In this document: one piece after another, positions 9,179 through 18,682 of the stretch | How positions within the stretch are numbered: position 1 is the first letter of the stretch | Layout of the letters: each line of letters opens with the position of its first letter | Assembly (NCBI RefSeq): GCF_021389955.1 | Contig: NZ_CP089980.1 | Span: forward strand, 309,501 to 373,500 | DNA: 64,000 bases | Reading direction: 5' to 3' | DNA from: Fulvivirga maritima | GTDB lineage: Bacteria > Bacteroidota > Bacteroidia > Cytophagales > Cyclobacteriaceae | Translations under genes and position numbers: made by a program | Notes under the pieces: model-generated | Databases searched by the model: none | What the model saw: only the letters and a program-made list of their open reading frames with translations | Told to the model about the DNA's origin: nothing

Positions 9179-10867
9179 GTATTTGTTCTTTTTGTTTTTT
9201 CGAAGTCATTGATTCTACAAAAGCTCCCAGCTTAGTGTATTGATCAAAAAGGCCTTTGTACAGCTCTACCTGATCAGGCTGAGGTAGATATTCTGCCTCA
9301 AAGCCACTACCCATATGACGAGAAGCTTCTTGAATGTTAGTATATACGCCAGCGGCAACAGCAGCATACATAGCCGCGCCCAGAGCAGGTGCCTGCTCCG
9401 AAACGGCTATTTTAATCGGCATATTTAAAACGTTGGCCAGGGTTTGCATTATAAAAGGTGACTTTTTAGCCACGCCCCCTATACCTACCACTTTATCTAT
9501 TTGAACGCCCTCGTTTACAAAGCGATCTACAATATTTTTAGCTCCAAAGCAGATGGCCTCTACCAGCGCTCTGAAAATATGCGGAGCCTGTGTACCTAAA
9601 GTAAGGTTCATCATGGCACCTTTCAAGGCCTGATTGGCATCTGGTGTTCTTCTTCCATTTACCCAATCCAGCGCTACAGGAGCACTCTCAGAAACAGGTA
9701 TTTTTTCAGCCGCCGCAGATAAGTCTTTAATCAGATTCTTCTTGATCTCGGCTATCAGCTTGGTTTTAGTTTCTTCATCTATTAACTCTGACTGAGTAAG
9801 CAGGTTGTTTACAGGCCAGTTAAGGATGTCTCCAAACCAGGCCAGTACATCACCAAAAGCAGATTGACCGGCTTCCAGCCCTACCATACCAGGTATTACA
9901 GAGCCATCTACCTGACCACAGATACCTTCTACAAGGTTATCTCCTACAGCCTCATTAGATGCTACAATTATGTCACAAGTAGAAGTACCCATTACTCTTA
10001 CTAAGGTGTGCTCTTCTACCTCTGCGCCTACAGCTCCGGAGTGAGCATCAAAAGTACCTACGGTTACTACTGTTTCTTCAGTAAGGCCCAGCTTTTCTGC
10101 CCACTCTTTGCTAAGCTTACCAGCTACCTGATCAGAGGTATAAGTTTCCTGGTACAAATTGCTTTTAAGGGTGATTAAGTGAGGATCTAACTGAGAAAGG
10201 AAATTATCTTCAGGAAGGCCGCCCCAGTCTGCATGCCACATGGCTTTATGACCAGCAGCACAACGGCTTCTTTTGAAAGAAGGCAAATCTTTATCAGAAA
10301 TAAGCCAGTAAGTCATCAAATCACAATGTTCCATCCAGGTCCATGCACTGTCACTTACTGCTTTGTCTTCTCTTATGATATGTAAAATTTTAGCCCAAAA
10401 CCATTCAGATGAGTAGATACCGCCTTCATATTTAGTGAAGTCCTCTCCCCCCAGCTCTTTGCCAGGTGATTTATTTCAGCGGCCTCGTCTATAGCTGTGT
10501 GGTCCTTCCAAAGAATCATCATGGCATTAGGGTTTTCTTCAAAACCTTCTACCAGCGCTAGTGGCCGACCGTCTTTATGCATAGGCACCGGTGATGAGCC
10601 AGTAGTATCTATAGAAATACCCTTGATGTGTTCAGGGGCTATTTTTGATTGCTTTACTACTTCTTTGATAGTAGCCTCTAGCCCTTCTATGTGATCAAGA
10701 GGGTGTTGACGAAATTGGTTGTCTTCTGGCTTACAGTATTTTTTCTGTTTCCATCTTTCATACCAATGAACATGAGAGGCTAACTCCTCTCCATTAGCTG
10801 CATTGATTAATACAGCACGTACTGAATCAGTCCCGAAATCAAGACCTATTACGTAGTCATTCTTCAT
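9171..10867 (-). pseudogene. araB: Ribulokinase, interrupted by one homopolymer frameshift
   Basis: Two adjacent frames together make a full FGGY-family ribulokinase of about 565 residues. The first (10867 to 10373) has the ATP-binding start GLDFGTDSVRAVLI. The second (through 9171) has MEHCDLMTYWL, GTFDAHSGAVGAEV and VGIGGVAKKSPFIMQ. The break is at a run of six C (10447-10452; six G in the coding strand). Seven G would give SWGGEDFTKYEGGIYSSEWF, which reads like the family and runs into the second frame. A one-base sequencing deletion is the simplest cause, and the gene is probably functional. The enzyme phosphorylates L-ribulose. It is the first gene of the ara operon. Confidence 0.85.
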
Positions 10868-11192
10868 AGCGCTTGTTCAAAAATTTTTTAATTTTTTCTA
10901 AAGTAAGAAAAATAATTTAATAAGTGTATTTTTTACAATTAAAATTTAATACAACAATTATTCTCTCTCAACCAGAACTGAAAATCGAAATAAAGTCAAC
11001 TTTCTTCTTGTAAAATCTTATTGTATCAGAGATCCCGGGAAATAAAAAAGGATGTGTGCTGAAACAAAACCTGAACACTGCCAGCACACATCCACATTTG
11101 TTTATAATAATCTGATAGATCTAAAATTAACTAACAGGCTATTAAAAAGAGTAAGCATCCTCTAATATTTCTTTAGTTTATGTCCTTCAATT
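10868..11192 (-). promoter_or_regulatory. Upstream region of the ara operon with candidate AraR box
   Basis: This 325-base gene-free stretch holds the araB promoter side and the terminator of the preceding arabinan operon. At 10922-10940 lies AAGTGTATTTTTTACAATT, an inverted repeat TGTA-N5-TACA with extended AA/TT arms, 55 bases upstream of the araB start. It matches 17 of 19 positions of a site upstream of susC (23405-23423). I propose both as AraR operators; the assignment is inference. The region is very A/T-rich and no clean -7 element was found. Confidence 0.5.
11040..11093 (-). terminator. Terminator of the arabinan operon
   Basis: GGATGTGTGCT at 11050-11060 pairs perfectly with 11083-11093. 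On the minus strand the hairpin is followed by a T-rich run (complement of 11040-11049). It lies about 100 bases past the stop of the last enzyme gene. Confidence 0.8.
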
Positions 11193-12866
11193 TTACTCTT
11201 TACTAATTTTCTTTACATATGAACCAGAAGCATTTTCATAAGAAAGAATATAAATGCCTTTAGGTAAAGTCGAAACATTTACCTGATGAGCATTCCCTTT
11301 AAAGCTTTCTTGCTTCATCAGCTTACCTTCAACATCTATAATTTTAAGTGTAGTAACCCCCTCGGTTGTTTCAGGCAATATAATATTAACCTGATCAATA
11401 ACAGGGTTAGGATAAACGCCTGAAAGCTCATTACTAACTTCTCCTTGATCTAAGCGTACAGTCTGTAAACTGGCAGATACAGCATCCATTCTGAATTGCT
11501 GATTAGTACTTTGTGAGTTACAATCATACTGAAACACGTTAGCACCGTCATCAGTAGAGAAGCTGTTTACATCTAAACATTTGCCAGTAGCCACTGATCT
11601 AATAGAATAATAGCCACTACCTCTATTTACCAATTCCCATTTTTGACAATCATTGTTGAGCCAGCTCCAAAGTCTAACATTGGTTGCATTGGCACTATTA
11701 CAATCTTCTAAATCAAGCGCTTGATTTGGAGCACTGACCGGAGAAATACGGTAACTTCCTCCCATCTGTGTAAAATTCCATTTTTGACAATTATTATTCA
11801 ACCAAGACCACTGTTGTACATTGGTTCCGTCTGTGTTACCACAGTCTACTACATCAAGCGCTTTTCCGCTATGTCTTGGTGTAATACGGTATGTGCCTGA
11901 AGGTACTCCAGGACCTGACGGCGGCGTGCCTACATATGGCCATCCGTTTGCAACTCCAAAATCTGATCTTACCATAAGTTTGGCATTACCGTTGTCATTC
12001 CCATCATAAAAATGGTAAGTAAGTCTCCCCTGTCCATATCCAAAATGTCCCGGTCCTATAATGTTTCCATTTCTATTGGGCAAAAACACTCTTTCTCCTG
12101 TGTATGGCCCTGTAATACTGGTTGACCGTGCTACTACTATATAATAACCAGAATTTACGCCATTACAGCATAATCCTCTTTGATAAAATAGATAGTAATA
12201 ACCTCCAGCTTTATACAGGCCTGGTCCCTCTACTTGGCCGGATACTAAATGGGTAGTGCCTGATATTGGTTTTCCTGTACTAGTGCTTAACTCAATTATA
12301 TCTATTCCACTTTGCCAGTTTCCCCAAGACATCCATAATCTGCCATTATCTAAAAGTAAAGCTGGATCTATGGCGTTATTACCTGCCACGACCATACCTC
12401 TATCTGTCCAAGGACCAGCAAGGTTAGTAGCAGTAGCTACTCCTATAGCTGCCGGAGCACCATTACCAGCACATGAATAGTAAAGAAAGTACGTATTACC
12501 TATTTTAATCACATCTGGTGCCCAAAAAAAACCATTAAAGCCGTCTACATAATTGCTTATCCATCCTGGCCAGGTACCTGGAGCAAAAGGTGTTGGTTCT
12601 GGTCTCCAGTCACTAAAATTAGCATTACTGGATGACATGGCCCAAACACCATTTCCTGTGGTAAAAATCCAGTATCTTCCATCGACATTTCTGACCATTG
12701 TGGAAGGATCATGGCTCGGTGGGTATTGAGCCCAAGAGGCTACCGAAATCAGAAAAAAGGAAACAAGAAATATCCATTTCCTAAAACATTGAATTGATTT
12801 GTTTTTAACTTTTCCCATCATTTTAGATTTATTTATTGGTTGAACATTAAAATACCTGCCCAGCAC
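11193..12866 (-). CDS. GH43 arabinanase-like enzyme with ricin-type lectin domain and T9SS sorting domain
   Basis: A 557-residue secreted enzyme. After a signal peptide ending near AQ (~47) comes a five-bladed GH43 domain with the three expected acids: Asp in SHDPSTMV, Asp in AIDPALLLDNG, Glu in QVEGPGLYK. Residues ~325-455 form a beta-trefoil of ricin type, seen as repeated QxW-like units (VQQWSWLNNNCQKW, VRLWSWLNNDCQKW). The last ~80 residues are a type IX secretion C-terminal domain (GVYPNPVIDQ ... PKGIYILSYE). The likely role is cell-surface or secreted cleavage of alpha-1,5-arabinan, with the lectin binding side chains. It is the last gene of the arabinan PUL. Confidence 0.88.
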   Translation of the reverse strand: MLGRYFNVQPINKSKMMGKVKNKSIQCFRKWIFLVSFFLISVASWAQYPPSHDPSTMVRNVDGRYWIFTTGNGVWAMSSSNANFSDWRPEPTPFAPGTWPGWISNYVDGFNGFFWAPDVIKIGNTYFLYYSCAGNGAPAAIGVATATNLAGPWTDRGMVVAGNNAIDPALLLDNGRLWMSWGNWQSGIDIIELSTSTGKPISGTTHLVSGQVEGPGLYKAGGYYYLFYQRGLCCNGVNSGYYIVVARSTSITGPYTGERVFLPNRNGNIIGPGHFGYGQGRLTYHFYDGNDNGNAKLMVRSDFGVANGWPYVGTPPSGPGVPSGTYRITPRHSGKALDVVDCGNTDGTNVQQWSWLNNNCQKWNFTQMGGSYRISPVSAPNQALDLEDCNSANATNVRLWSWLNNDCQKWELVNRGSGYYSIRSVATGKCLDVNSFSTDDGANVFQYDCNSQSTNQQFRMDAVSASLQTVRLDQGEVSNELSGVYPNPVIDQVNIILPETTEGVTTLKIIDVEGKLMKQESFKGNAHQVNVSTLPKGIYILSYENASGSYVKKISKE

Positions 12867-12896
12867 TTAAAGAAAGTGCTGCTTACAGGTTTAGCC

Positions 12897-13895
12897 TTAA
12901 TCAGGAAGAATACCTTTTTCTGTTTGCACTATTTTCTTTATGGTGCCATCTTCATTATAATATAGCTGATCAATACATACAGAACGTCTGAATTCTCCTC
13001 CATCAGGAAGCTTTGCATTATGATAAATAAAATACCATGTGTCTTTATATTCCAGAATAGCCTGGTGATTAGTAGGTGAATTAGGTATTCTGTCATTTAA
13101 GCGGCCTTTGTATTCCCACGGTCCTTCAGGGCTGGTAGCCATAGCATAGTCTATATACTCAGGGTAGTCAGCCGCAAAGCTTAAGTAGTAATACTCTCCT
13201 CTTTTATGCACCCAGGGAGCCTCTGTGAAGTTAGGCAGATCGATAACATGAATATCTCCATCAAGCTCTATCATATTATCTTTAAGCTTAGCCCATTTGC
13301 ATACAGTATTTCCCCAGTAAATATAGGCTTGCCCGTCATCATCAATAAATACCGCTGGGTCTATATCATCCCATGTAATATCTGTTTGAGTAGTCATATC
13401 ATTAGTAATCAGAGCTTTTCCCAACGCATCTTTAAAAGGGCCTTTGGGGCTATCGGCTACAGCCACACCTATAGCTTTACCTGGTACTGTAGCATGCTCT
13501 AAAGTAACATACCAATAGAATTTACCATCCTTCTCTACTACATGAGAAGCCCAGGCATCTGCTTTAGCCCATGAAAAGTCAGTGGTTTTTAAAGTAGGAC
13601 CATGATTCTCGAAATGGATCATATCAATGGTGGTAAATAGCAGCCAGTTTTTCATCCAAAAGCCTTTTTTACCCACCTCCTGTTCATCATGACCGGTATA
13701 TAAGTACAGCGTATCATTATAAACCATAGCCGCCGGATCAGCGGTATATACGTCTTTAATAACTGGGTTATAGGCTTGCGTACTATCTTGCTTTTCTTCC
13801 GTTTGCACTGATGGCTCTTCACTAGAAGTTTCCTTTTTAGAACAAGAGCATAAAGCAGCAACTAAAAGCAATGAATAGAAGAGTTTTAATTTCAT
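12897..13895 (-). CDS. GH43 family glycosidase lipoprotein (probable arabinofuranosidase/arabinanase)
   Basis: A 332-residue lipoprotein (lipobox ALCSC, Cys18). The GH43 catalytic acids are visible: Asp in TADPAAMVYND (~52), Asp in DIDPAVFIDDDG (pKa modulator) and Glu in FTEAPWVHKRGEYYYLS. It is a single-domain enzyme with no carbohydrate-binding extension. Gene context points to release of arabinose or short arabino-oligosaccharides from arabinan, in the periplasm or at the outer membrane. It is 13 bases downstream of the next GH43 gene, in one operon. The exact bond specificity cannot be read from sequence. Confidence 0.88.
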   Translation of the reverse strand: MKLKLFYSLLLVAALCSCSKKETSSEEPSVQTEEKQDSTQAYNPVIKDVYTADPAAMVYNDTLYLYTGHDEQEVGKKGFWMKNWLLFTTIDMIHFENHGPTLKTTDFSWAKADAWASHVVEKDGKFYWYVTLEHATVPGKAIGVAVADSPKGPFKDALGKALITNDMTTQTDITWDDIDPAVFIDDDGQAYIYWGNTVCKWAKLKDNMIELDGDIHVIDLPNFTEAPWVHKRGEYYYLSFAADYPEYIDYAMATSPEGPWEYKGRLNDRIPNSPTNHQAILEYKDTWYFIYHNAKLPDGGEFRRSVCIDQLYYNEDGTIKKIVQTEKGILPD

Positions 13896-13908
13896 AGTTA
13901 AGTGATTC

Positions 13909-14904
13909 TTATTTAGACAAAACGCTCTGATCTATGACAGGCCAGAAGTCACTATCCCAGTTGATTTTTGTGATTTTTAATTTTGGTTTACCGTCATCAT
14001 TCATGTCGTAACCATGAAATACCAGATAATCCTCTCCATCAAAAGTATAGGTAGAGTTATGCCCTACTCCGGGCCATTTTTTGTTTCCACTTAATAGTAT
14101 TGTACCTCCCCCTTTGGCCATATCTTTCCCTTCTTTATCTAGATATGGACCTGTAACCTTTTCAGAACGACCAACAACCATTTTATAAGTACTTTCGGCT
14201 CCTCTACAGCAATAATCCCAAGAGGCAAATAGGTAATAATATCCATTCTTTTTAAAGATAAAGGGAGCTTCAATTGCTGCATCTCCAGGCTCCTTATCAT
14301 CTAAAAAATCAGTTCTTTTACGGGCAGCAATGGTGTACCACTCCTGTGGCTCAGCCAGTGCAGTACGATCTTCGCTTAAGCGCACTAACTTAAGTCCACC
14401 CCAAAAAGAGCCAAAGCTCATCCAAGGAGTACCATTATCATCTTCTACCAAATTAGGGTCAATGGCATTCCAAAAATCACGGTTAGGCACTGATTGCACT
14501 ACCATCCCTTTGTCTATCCACTTAAAATCTTTATCTGCAGGATCTAGTGTTTTATTCATAACCAACCCAATGGCTGATGTATTTTTAGCAAAAGCCGAAA
14601 CAGAATAATAGAGATAATACCAGCCATCATGATATGAAATATCTGGCGCCCAGATATGACCTTTAAATTCTTTCACTGTTTCTAAAGCCCAAGAAGGGGG
14701 CTCAGCAAAAACCGAGGCCTCCTTCTTCCAATCTTTCATGTTTTCTGAGCTATAAACCGCAATACCCCAGCCGGTGCAAAACAGATAATACTTACCTTCT
14801 TCTTTTGCCACCACTGGATCATGCACTAAAATATCACTGCTCTGTGTGCAACCTAACAATGGCAGCAACAAGATAAATGACAATAGTATTATTGTTCTTT
14901 TCAT
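13909..14904 (-). CDS. GH43 endo-1,5-alpha-L-arabinanase-like lipoprotein
   Basis: A 331-residue GH43 protein with a lipoprotein signal (LLGC, Cys19). Catalytic residues are Asp in ILVHDPVVAKE (start of blade 1), Asp in NAIDPNLVEDDNG and Glu in AIEAPFIFKKNGYYYLF. The segments SFGSFWGGLKLVRL and VGHNSTYTFDGEDYLVFHGYD resemble endo-arabinanases of subfamilies 4/5, where the extra His coordinates calcium. It probably cuts the alpha-1,5-arabinan backbone. It is adjacent to a GH51 gene with almost no gap (1 base). Confidence 0.88.
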   Translation of the reverse strand: MKRTIILLSFILLLPLLGCTQSSDILVHDPVVAKEEGKYYLFCTGWGIAVYSSENMKDWKKEASVFAEPPSWALETVKEFKGHIWAPDISYHDGWYYLYYSVSAFAKNTSAIGLVMNKTLDPADKDFKWIDKGMVVQSVPNRDFWNAIDPNLVEDDNGTPWMSFGSFWGGLKLVRLSEDRTALAEPQEWYTIAARKRTDFLDDKEPGDAAIEAPFIFKKNGYYYLFASWDYCCRGAESTYKMVVGRSEKVTGPYLDKEGKDMAKGGGTILLSGNKKWPGVGHNSTYTFDGEDYLVFHGYDMNDDGKPKLKITKINWDSDFWPVIDQSVLSK

Positions 14905-14905
14905 G

Positions 14906-16879
14906 TTATTTTAGCTTAGCTCTGAGTACATAAAATGCATTAGGCTCCAGCGTCATTTTTAAAGTACCACCTTTAATTTTGATCTCACTACTTTGAGGAC
15001 TTACCTTTTTAGGAGCTTCCAATGAGTTAACTGCGTTCATATCATCTGACTTTAATAGCTGCTGAGTAGCTTTAGAGGCAAACTTCTTCCCTTTGGGAGC
15101 CAGGGTAATTTCTTTGGCAGAAGCATTAGCATTTACCATTTTTATAATCACTTCTCCTGTTTTATCATCAATCACAGCAGAAGCATATAATTTATCCTGA
15201 CCTTTAACAGGCTCATTATTACCCGTTAAAGAAAGTAAATCTGTACCGCTATTGGTAGAAAAAAGCTTTTGTACATAGTAATTCGGTGTACCGTATGATT
15301 TCACATTATCAAACCAAATCAGATCAGGAGTCCATTGCCAGGCATCTACATGAGCAAATAGCGGAGCATAAGAAGTCATATACACCACATCAGCATTACG
15401 CTCCAGCCCTGTCATGTAAGCAGCTTCTGAAAGGGCGCACTGCCAGCTATTTTTATTTTCCGGACTAGCAATGGCTACACTCTGAGCCGCATACTCACCG
15501 GCAAATATTTTATAGCTATCTCTATCATAGCTATCATACCTATCTGCATTTTCTAAAAACCATTGAGGATCTTTATAATAATGCTCATCTACTATTTCAG
15601 CATTAATTTTCTTTAGTTCCTTTTCAGCATAGTCAAACTGCTCTCCTTCCGGGAAAGGGCCCGTTCCTGAAACAATAATCATATCCGGGTACTGACTTTT
15701 TATGGCTTTGATAAATACCTTAAGTCTTTCGAAGTATTGCGGGCCCCACTGTTCATTACCCACACCAATGTATTTTAAGTCAAAAGGCTCAGGATGGCCC
15801 ATATCAGATCTTACTTTACCCCATGTAGTACTCACATCACCATTAGCAAACTCTATCAGATCTAGTGCATCATCTACATAAGGATCAAGCTCCTCTAAGG
15901 GTACCAACTCGCCAGTATTAAACTGGCAGGCAATACCACAACTCAAAATTGGTAAAGGCTCTGCGCCCATATCTTCAGCTAATTGGAAGTATTCAAAAAA
16001 GCCAACACCAAATGTCTGGTAATAATCAGGAGTAGGTCTGTGACTAAACTCTGTGTTCCAGCGATTAACGATCATTTTTCTATCTGCTACATGACCTACT
16101 GTTTTTTTCCACTGATATCTTTTGGCTAAGGTTCTACCTTCTACAATACAACCACCAGGAAATCTCAAGAAACCAGGATCAAGATCAGCCAGTAACTGTA
16201 CCAAATCCTTACGAAGTCCCATTTCCCTGCCTTTCCAGGTATCTTTTGGGAAGAGAGAAATCATATCCAGGTCTATCTCTCCTTTACCCTCAAAAGTGAC
16301 GAGCATTTTAGCCTTAGGTACTGTGGCTGTAGCGGTAATACTGGCCTTGTATACCTCCCAGCTTTTACCATCAGGGGTTATGCTGGCGTTACCTATTTCA
16401 TTGTTTTTATCATCTATTAATGAGATGTTGATTTTACTGATGCCGGATTGTGTGGCTTTAGCCCAAAGCGAAAGGTTATAAGCAGCCCCTTCTTTAATCC
16501 CCATACCTCTGAAGCCTTCATTGATCAGCTTATAACCATCGGCATCTTTTACTACAATTCGGGCAAAATGATTATTAGGTTCATCTCCTTCTTTAATGAC
16601 CTTAGCAATACCTGATTTTTCATTCATAGAATGCCTGTCACTATTAGGTTCCAACCAGCCCATCATAGGCTCATCAAATTCAAATGAACGATTTTTAACT
16701 AATTCGGCATAGATACCTCCATCAGCAGCAAAGTTGATATCCTCGAAAAAGATACCGTACATGGTAGGCTGTATCTTGGCTACTGGCTTAGTATCCAGTT
16801 GCCACTGGGCATCTTGAGCAAAAGCCGAACTGCCCCAACTGGTAATAAGGGCGGCAATAATATATTTAGTTATTCTCAT
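14906..16879 (-). CDS. GH51 alpha-L-arabinofuranosidase with N-terminal CBM-like domain
   Basis: A 657-residue secreted protein with a signal peptide ending at AFAQ (~22). The layout is that of the longer GH51 enzymes: an N-terminal module split around a CBM4/9-like beta-sandwich (~75-210), a TIM barrel with acid/base Glu in YIGVGNEQWG (~375) and nucleophile Glu in IFAGEYAAQS (~462), and a C-terminal beta domain. It removes terminal alpha-L-arabinofuranose from arabinan or arabino-oligosaccharides. It is distinct from the shorter GH51 directly upstream, so the two probably differ in linkage or location. Confidence 0.92.
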   Translation of the reverse strand: MRITKYIIAALITSWGSSAFAQDAQWQLDTKPVAKIQPTMYGIFFEDINFAADGGIYAELVKNRSFEFDEPMMGWLEPNSDRHSMNEKSGIAKVIKEGDEPNNHFARIVVKDADGYKLINEGFRGMGIKEGAAYNLSLWAKATQSGISKINISLIDDKNNEIGNASITPDGKSWEVYKASITATATVPKAKMLVTFEGKGEIDLDMISLFPKDTWKGREMGLRKDLVQLLADLDPGFLRFPGGCIVEGRTLAKRYQWKKTVGHVADRKMIVNRWNTEFSHRPTPDYYQTFGVGFFEYFQLAEDMGAEPLPILSCGIACQFNTGELVPLEELDPYVDDALDLIEFANGDVSTTWGKVRSDMGHPEPFDLKYIGVGNEQWGPQYFERLKVFIKAIKSQYPDMIIVSGTGPFPEGEQFDYAEKELKKINAEIVDEHYYKDPQWFLENADRYDSYDRDSYKIFAGEYAAQSVAIASPENKNSWQCALSEAAYMTGLERNADVVYMTSYAPLFAHVDAWQWTPDLIWFDNVKSYGTPNYYVQKLFSTNSGTDLLSLTGNNEPVKGQDKLYASAVIDDKTGEVIIKMVNANASAKEITLAPKGKKFASKATQQLLKSDDMNAVNSLEAPKKVSPQSSEIKIKGGTLKMTLEPNAFYVLRAKLK

Positions 16880-16888
16880 GTTTACGTT

Positions 16889-18439
16889 TTATTTTAACTC
16901 TAATACCACTACTGAAAAAGGTGGCATTTTTACACTTAACTTTCCTTTTTTGGATTTAAAATCTTTAAAAGCAGCAGGCTTAATATTCTCTGGTTTTTCA
17001 AAAGTATTATGATCTTGCAGCTTAGCAGAAGTGAGTATAGTACCAGTAATATCCTTCATGTTAAGCGCTGCCAGATCTACTTCTATAGTCTGTTCTTTTT
17101 TTGAATCTATATTTACTAATGAAATATGTACAGCTCCATTTTTAGCTTTTGAGGCAGCAACCGAAACGGCTGGCAATTTCTTTCCTTCAAATTCATAATC
17201 AGGAGTTTCTAAGGTCAATGGAATAAGCTGAGCGTCCTGATGCACCTTATACATATTCATGACATGATAAGTAGGTGTAAGAATCATGTTTTTACCATCA
17301 GTAAGAATAACGGCCTGAAGCACATTTACTGTTTGTGCCAGATTGGCCATTCTCACTCTATCACTGTGGTTATTAAATATATTTAAAGTGGTACCGGCTA
17401 TCATAGCATCGCGCATAGTGTTTTGCTGATATAAGAAACCAGGGTTAGTACCTTCTTCTACATTATACCAGCCGCCCCACTCATCTACAACCAGAGCTAT
17501 TTGCTTTTTAGGGTCATACTTATCCATAATGGCAGTATGCTTATTTACCAGTTCTTCCATTTTCAAAGCGGTTTGCATGGTAGAAAAATATTGTGCCTCA
17601 CTAAAACCAGCTGCAGAACCCTTATCATTCCATTCCACAAAAGAATAAGAGTGCAGCGCCACGCCTTCAATCAGGTTCTTAGGAATATCTCTCATAAGCA
17701 CCTCCGTCCAATGATAATCATCTACATTAGCTCCGGAGGCAATACGGAAAAGGCTATCAGTATTAGACCAGTCAGTCATAAAAGTAGCATACTGACGATA
17801 CAGGTTTGCGTAATATTCAGGAGTCATATTACCTCCACAGCCCCACATTTCATTACCTACACCCCAAAAAGTAACATCCCAGGGATCTTTACGGCCATTT
17901 TCAAGTCTTAGCTTAGACATAGGGCTTCCGCCTTCATGGCCTACATATTGTACCCAGTCAGTTAACTCCTTTACTGTGCCACTACCTACATTAGCCGCCA
18001 AGTAAGGCTCCGTACCTAATTCTTCACACATATTTAGAAAATCATGAGTACCAAAGCTATTATCTTCAGTTACCCCACCCCACCAGCGATTCACTATGGT
18101 AGGCCTATCTTCTTTTGGACCAATACCGTCTTGCCAATGATAAGTATCTGCAAAGCAGCCTCCGGGCCATCTTAAATTGGGTATCTGTAGCTCTTTTAGA
18201 GCTTCAATGATGTCATTTCTAACACCATTGGTATTCGGTATTTCACTATTTCCTTCTCCTACATAAAAGCCATCATAAATACAACGGCCAAGGTGCTCTG
18301 CAAAATGACCATAGATGTGCTTATTTATGATTGGGGCATCTTCCTTTAGCTGAAGCGTTACAGTGGCATCTTGACCATAGGTAACACTCACAGAGAATAA
18401 GAAGATGATCAGGTTCAGGTATAAAAAGTTTAATTTCAT
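16889..18439 (-). CDS. GH51 alpha-L-arabinofuranosidase (short form)
   Basis: A 516-residue GH51 enzyme with an N-terminal signal peptide ending around TYGQ (~22), so it is exported. The active-site residues are Glu in WGVGNEMWGCGG (acid/base, ~195) and Glu in VVDEWGGWY (nucleophile, ~320). The N-terminal segment NKHIYGHFAEHLGRCIYDG is typical of the intracellular-type AbfA lineage, here carrying an export signal. It probably clips arabinose from imported arabino-oligosaccharides in the periplasm. It is the first enzyme gene after susCD, behind a hairpin and a 243-base gap. Confidence 0.93.
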   Translation of the reverse strand: MKLNFLYLNLIIFLFSVSVTYGQDATVTLQLKEDAPIINKHIYGHFAEHLGRCIYDGFYVGEGNSEIPNTNGVRNDIIEALKELQIPNLRWPGGCFADTYHWQDGIGPKEDRPTIVNRWWGGVTEDNSFGTHDFLNMCEELGTEPYLAANVGSGTVKELTDWVQYVGHEGGSPMSKLRLENGRKDPWDVTFWGVGNEMWGCGGNMTPEYYANLYRQYATFMTDWSNTDSLFRIASGANVDDYHWTEVLMRDIPKNLIEGVALHSYSFVEWNDKGSAAGFSEAQYFSTMQTALKMEELVNKHTAIMDKYDPKKQIALVVDEWGGWYNVEEGTNPGFLYQQNTMRDAMIAGTTLNIFNNHSDRVRMANLAQTVNVLQAVILTDGKNMILTPTYHVMNMYKVHQDAQLIPLTLETPDYEFEGKKLPAVSVAASKAKNGAVHISLVNIDSKKEQTIEVDLAALNMKDITGTILTSAKLQDHNTFEKPENIKPAAFKDFKSKKGKLSVKMPPFSVVVLELK

Positions 18440-18632
18440 TTATTTATGATTAACTGTATTTACAAGACTTATAACAGAAGTAACAACCGTGGTTTCTAAG
18501 GAAATGCGGCCATCAAATCTAATTTTAAAAAATTTCTAGAACTTCCTCTTTAATTAAGACATAGGCCTAATTTCCCTTGAAATTCTAGATTCTTTTTTCA
18601 TGGAAAAGCCAGAAGTCATTATTTCAATGTAC

Positions 18633-18667
18633 GAAGCAAAAAGCCTCCTTACTATCAAAAGGAGGCT
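18633..18667 (-). terminator. Terminator-like hairpin after susD (possible attenuator)
   Basis: AGCCTCCTT at 18642-18650 pairs with 18659-18667, and on the minus strand TTTTTGC follows. It sits 16 bases past the susD stop, inside what otherwise looks like one long operon. It may cut most transcripts after susCD and let a fraction read into the enzyme genes. Confidence 0.65.
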
Positions 18668-18682
18668 CCTTTACTCTGCCTC

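Noticed and set aside
18452-18465. Third AraR box in the gap upstream of the first GH51 gene (AACTGTATTTACAA)
   Set aside because: The two half-sites are only 2 bases apart, not 5, so it does not fit the motif shared by the other two sites.
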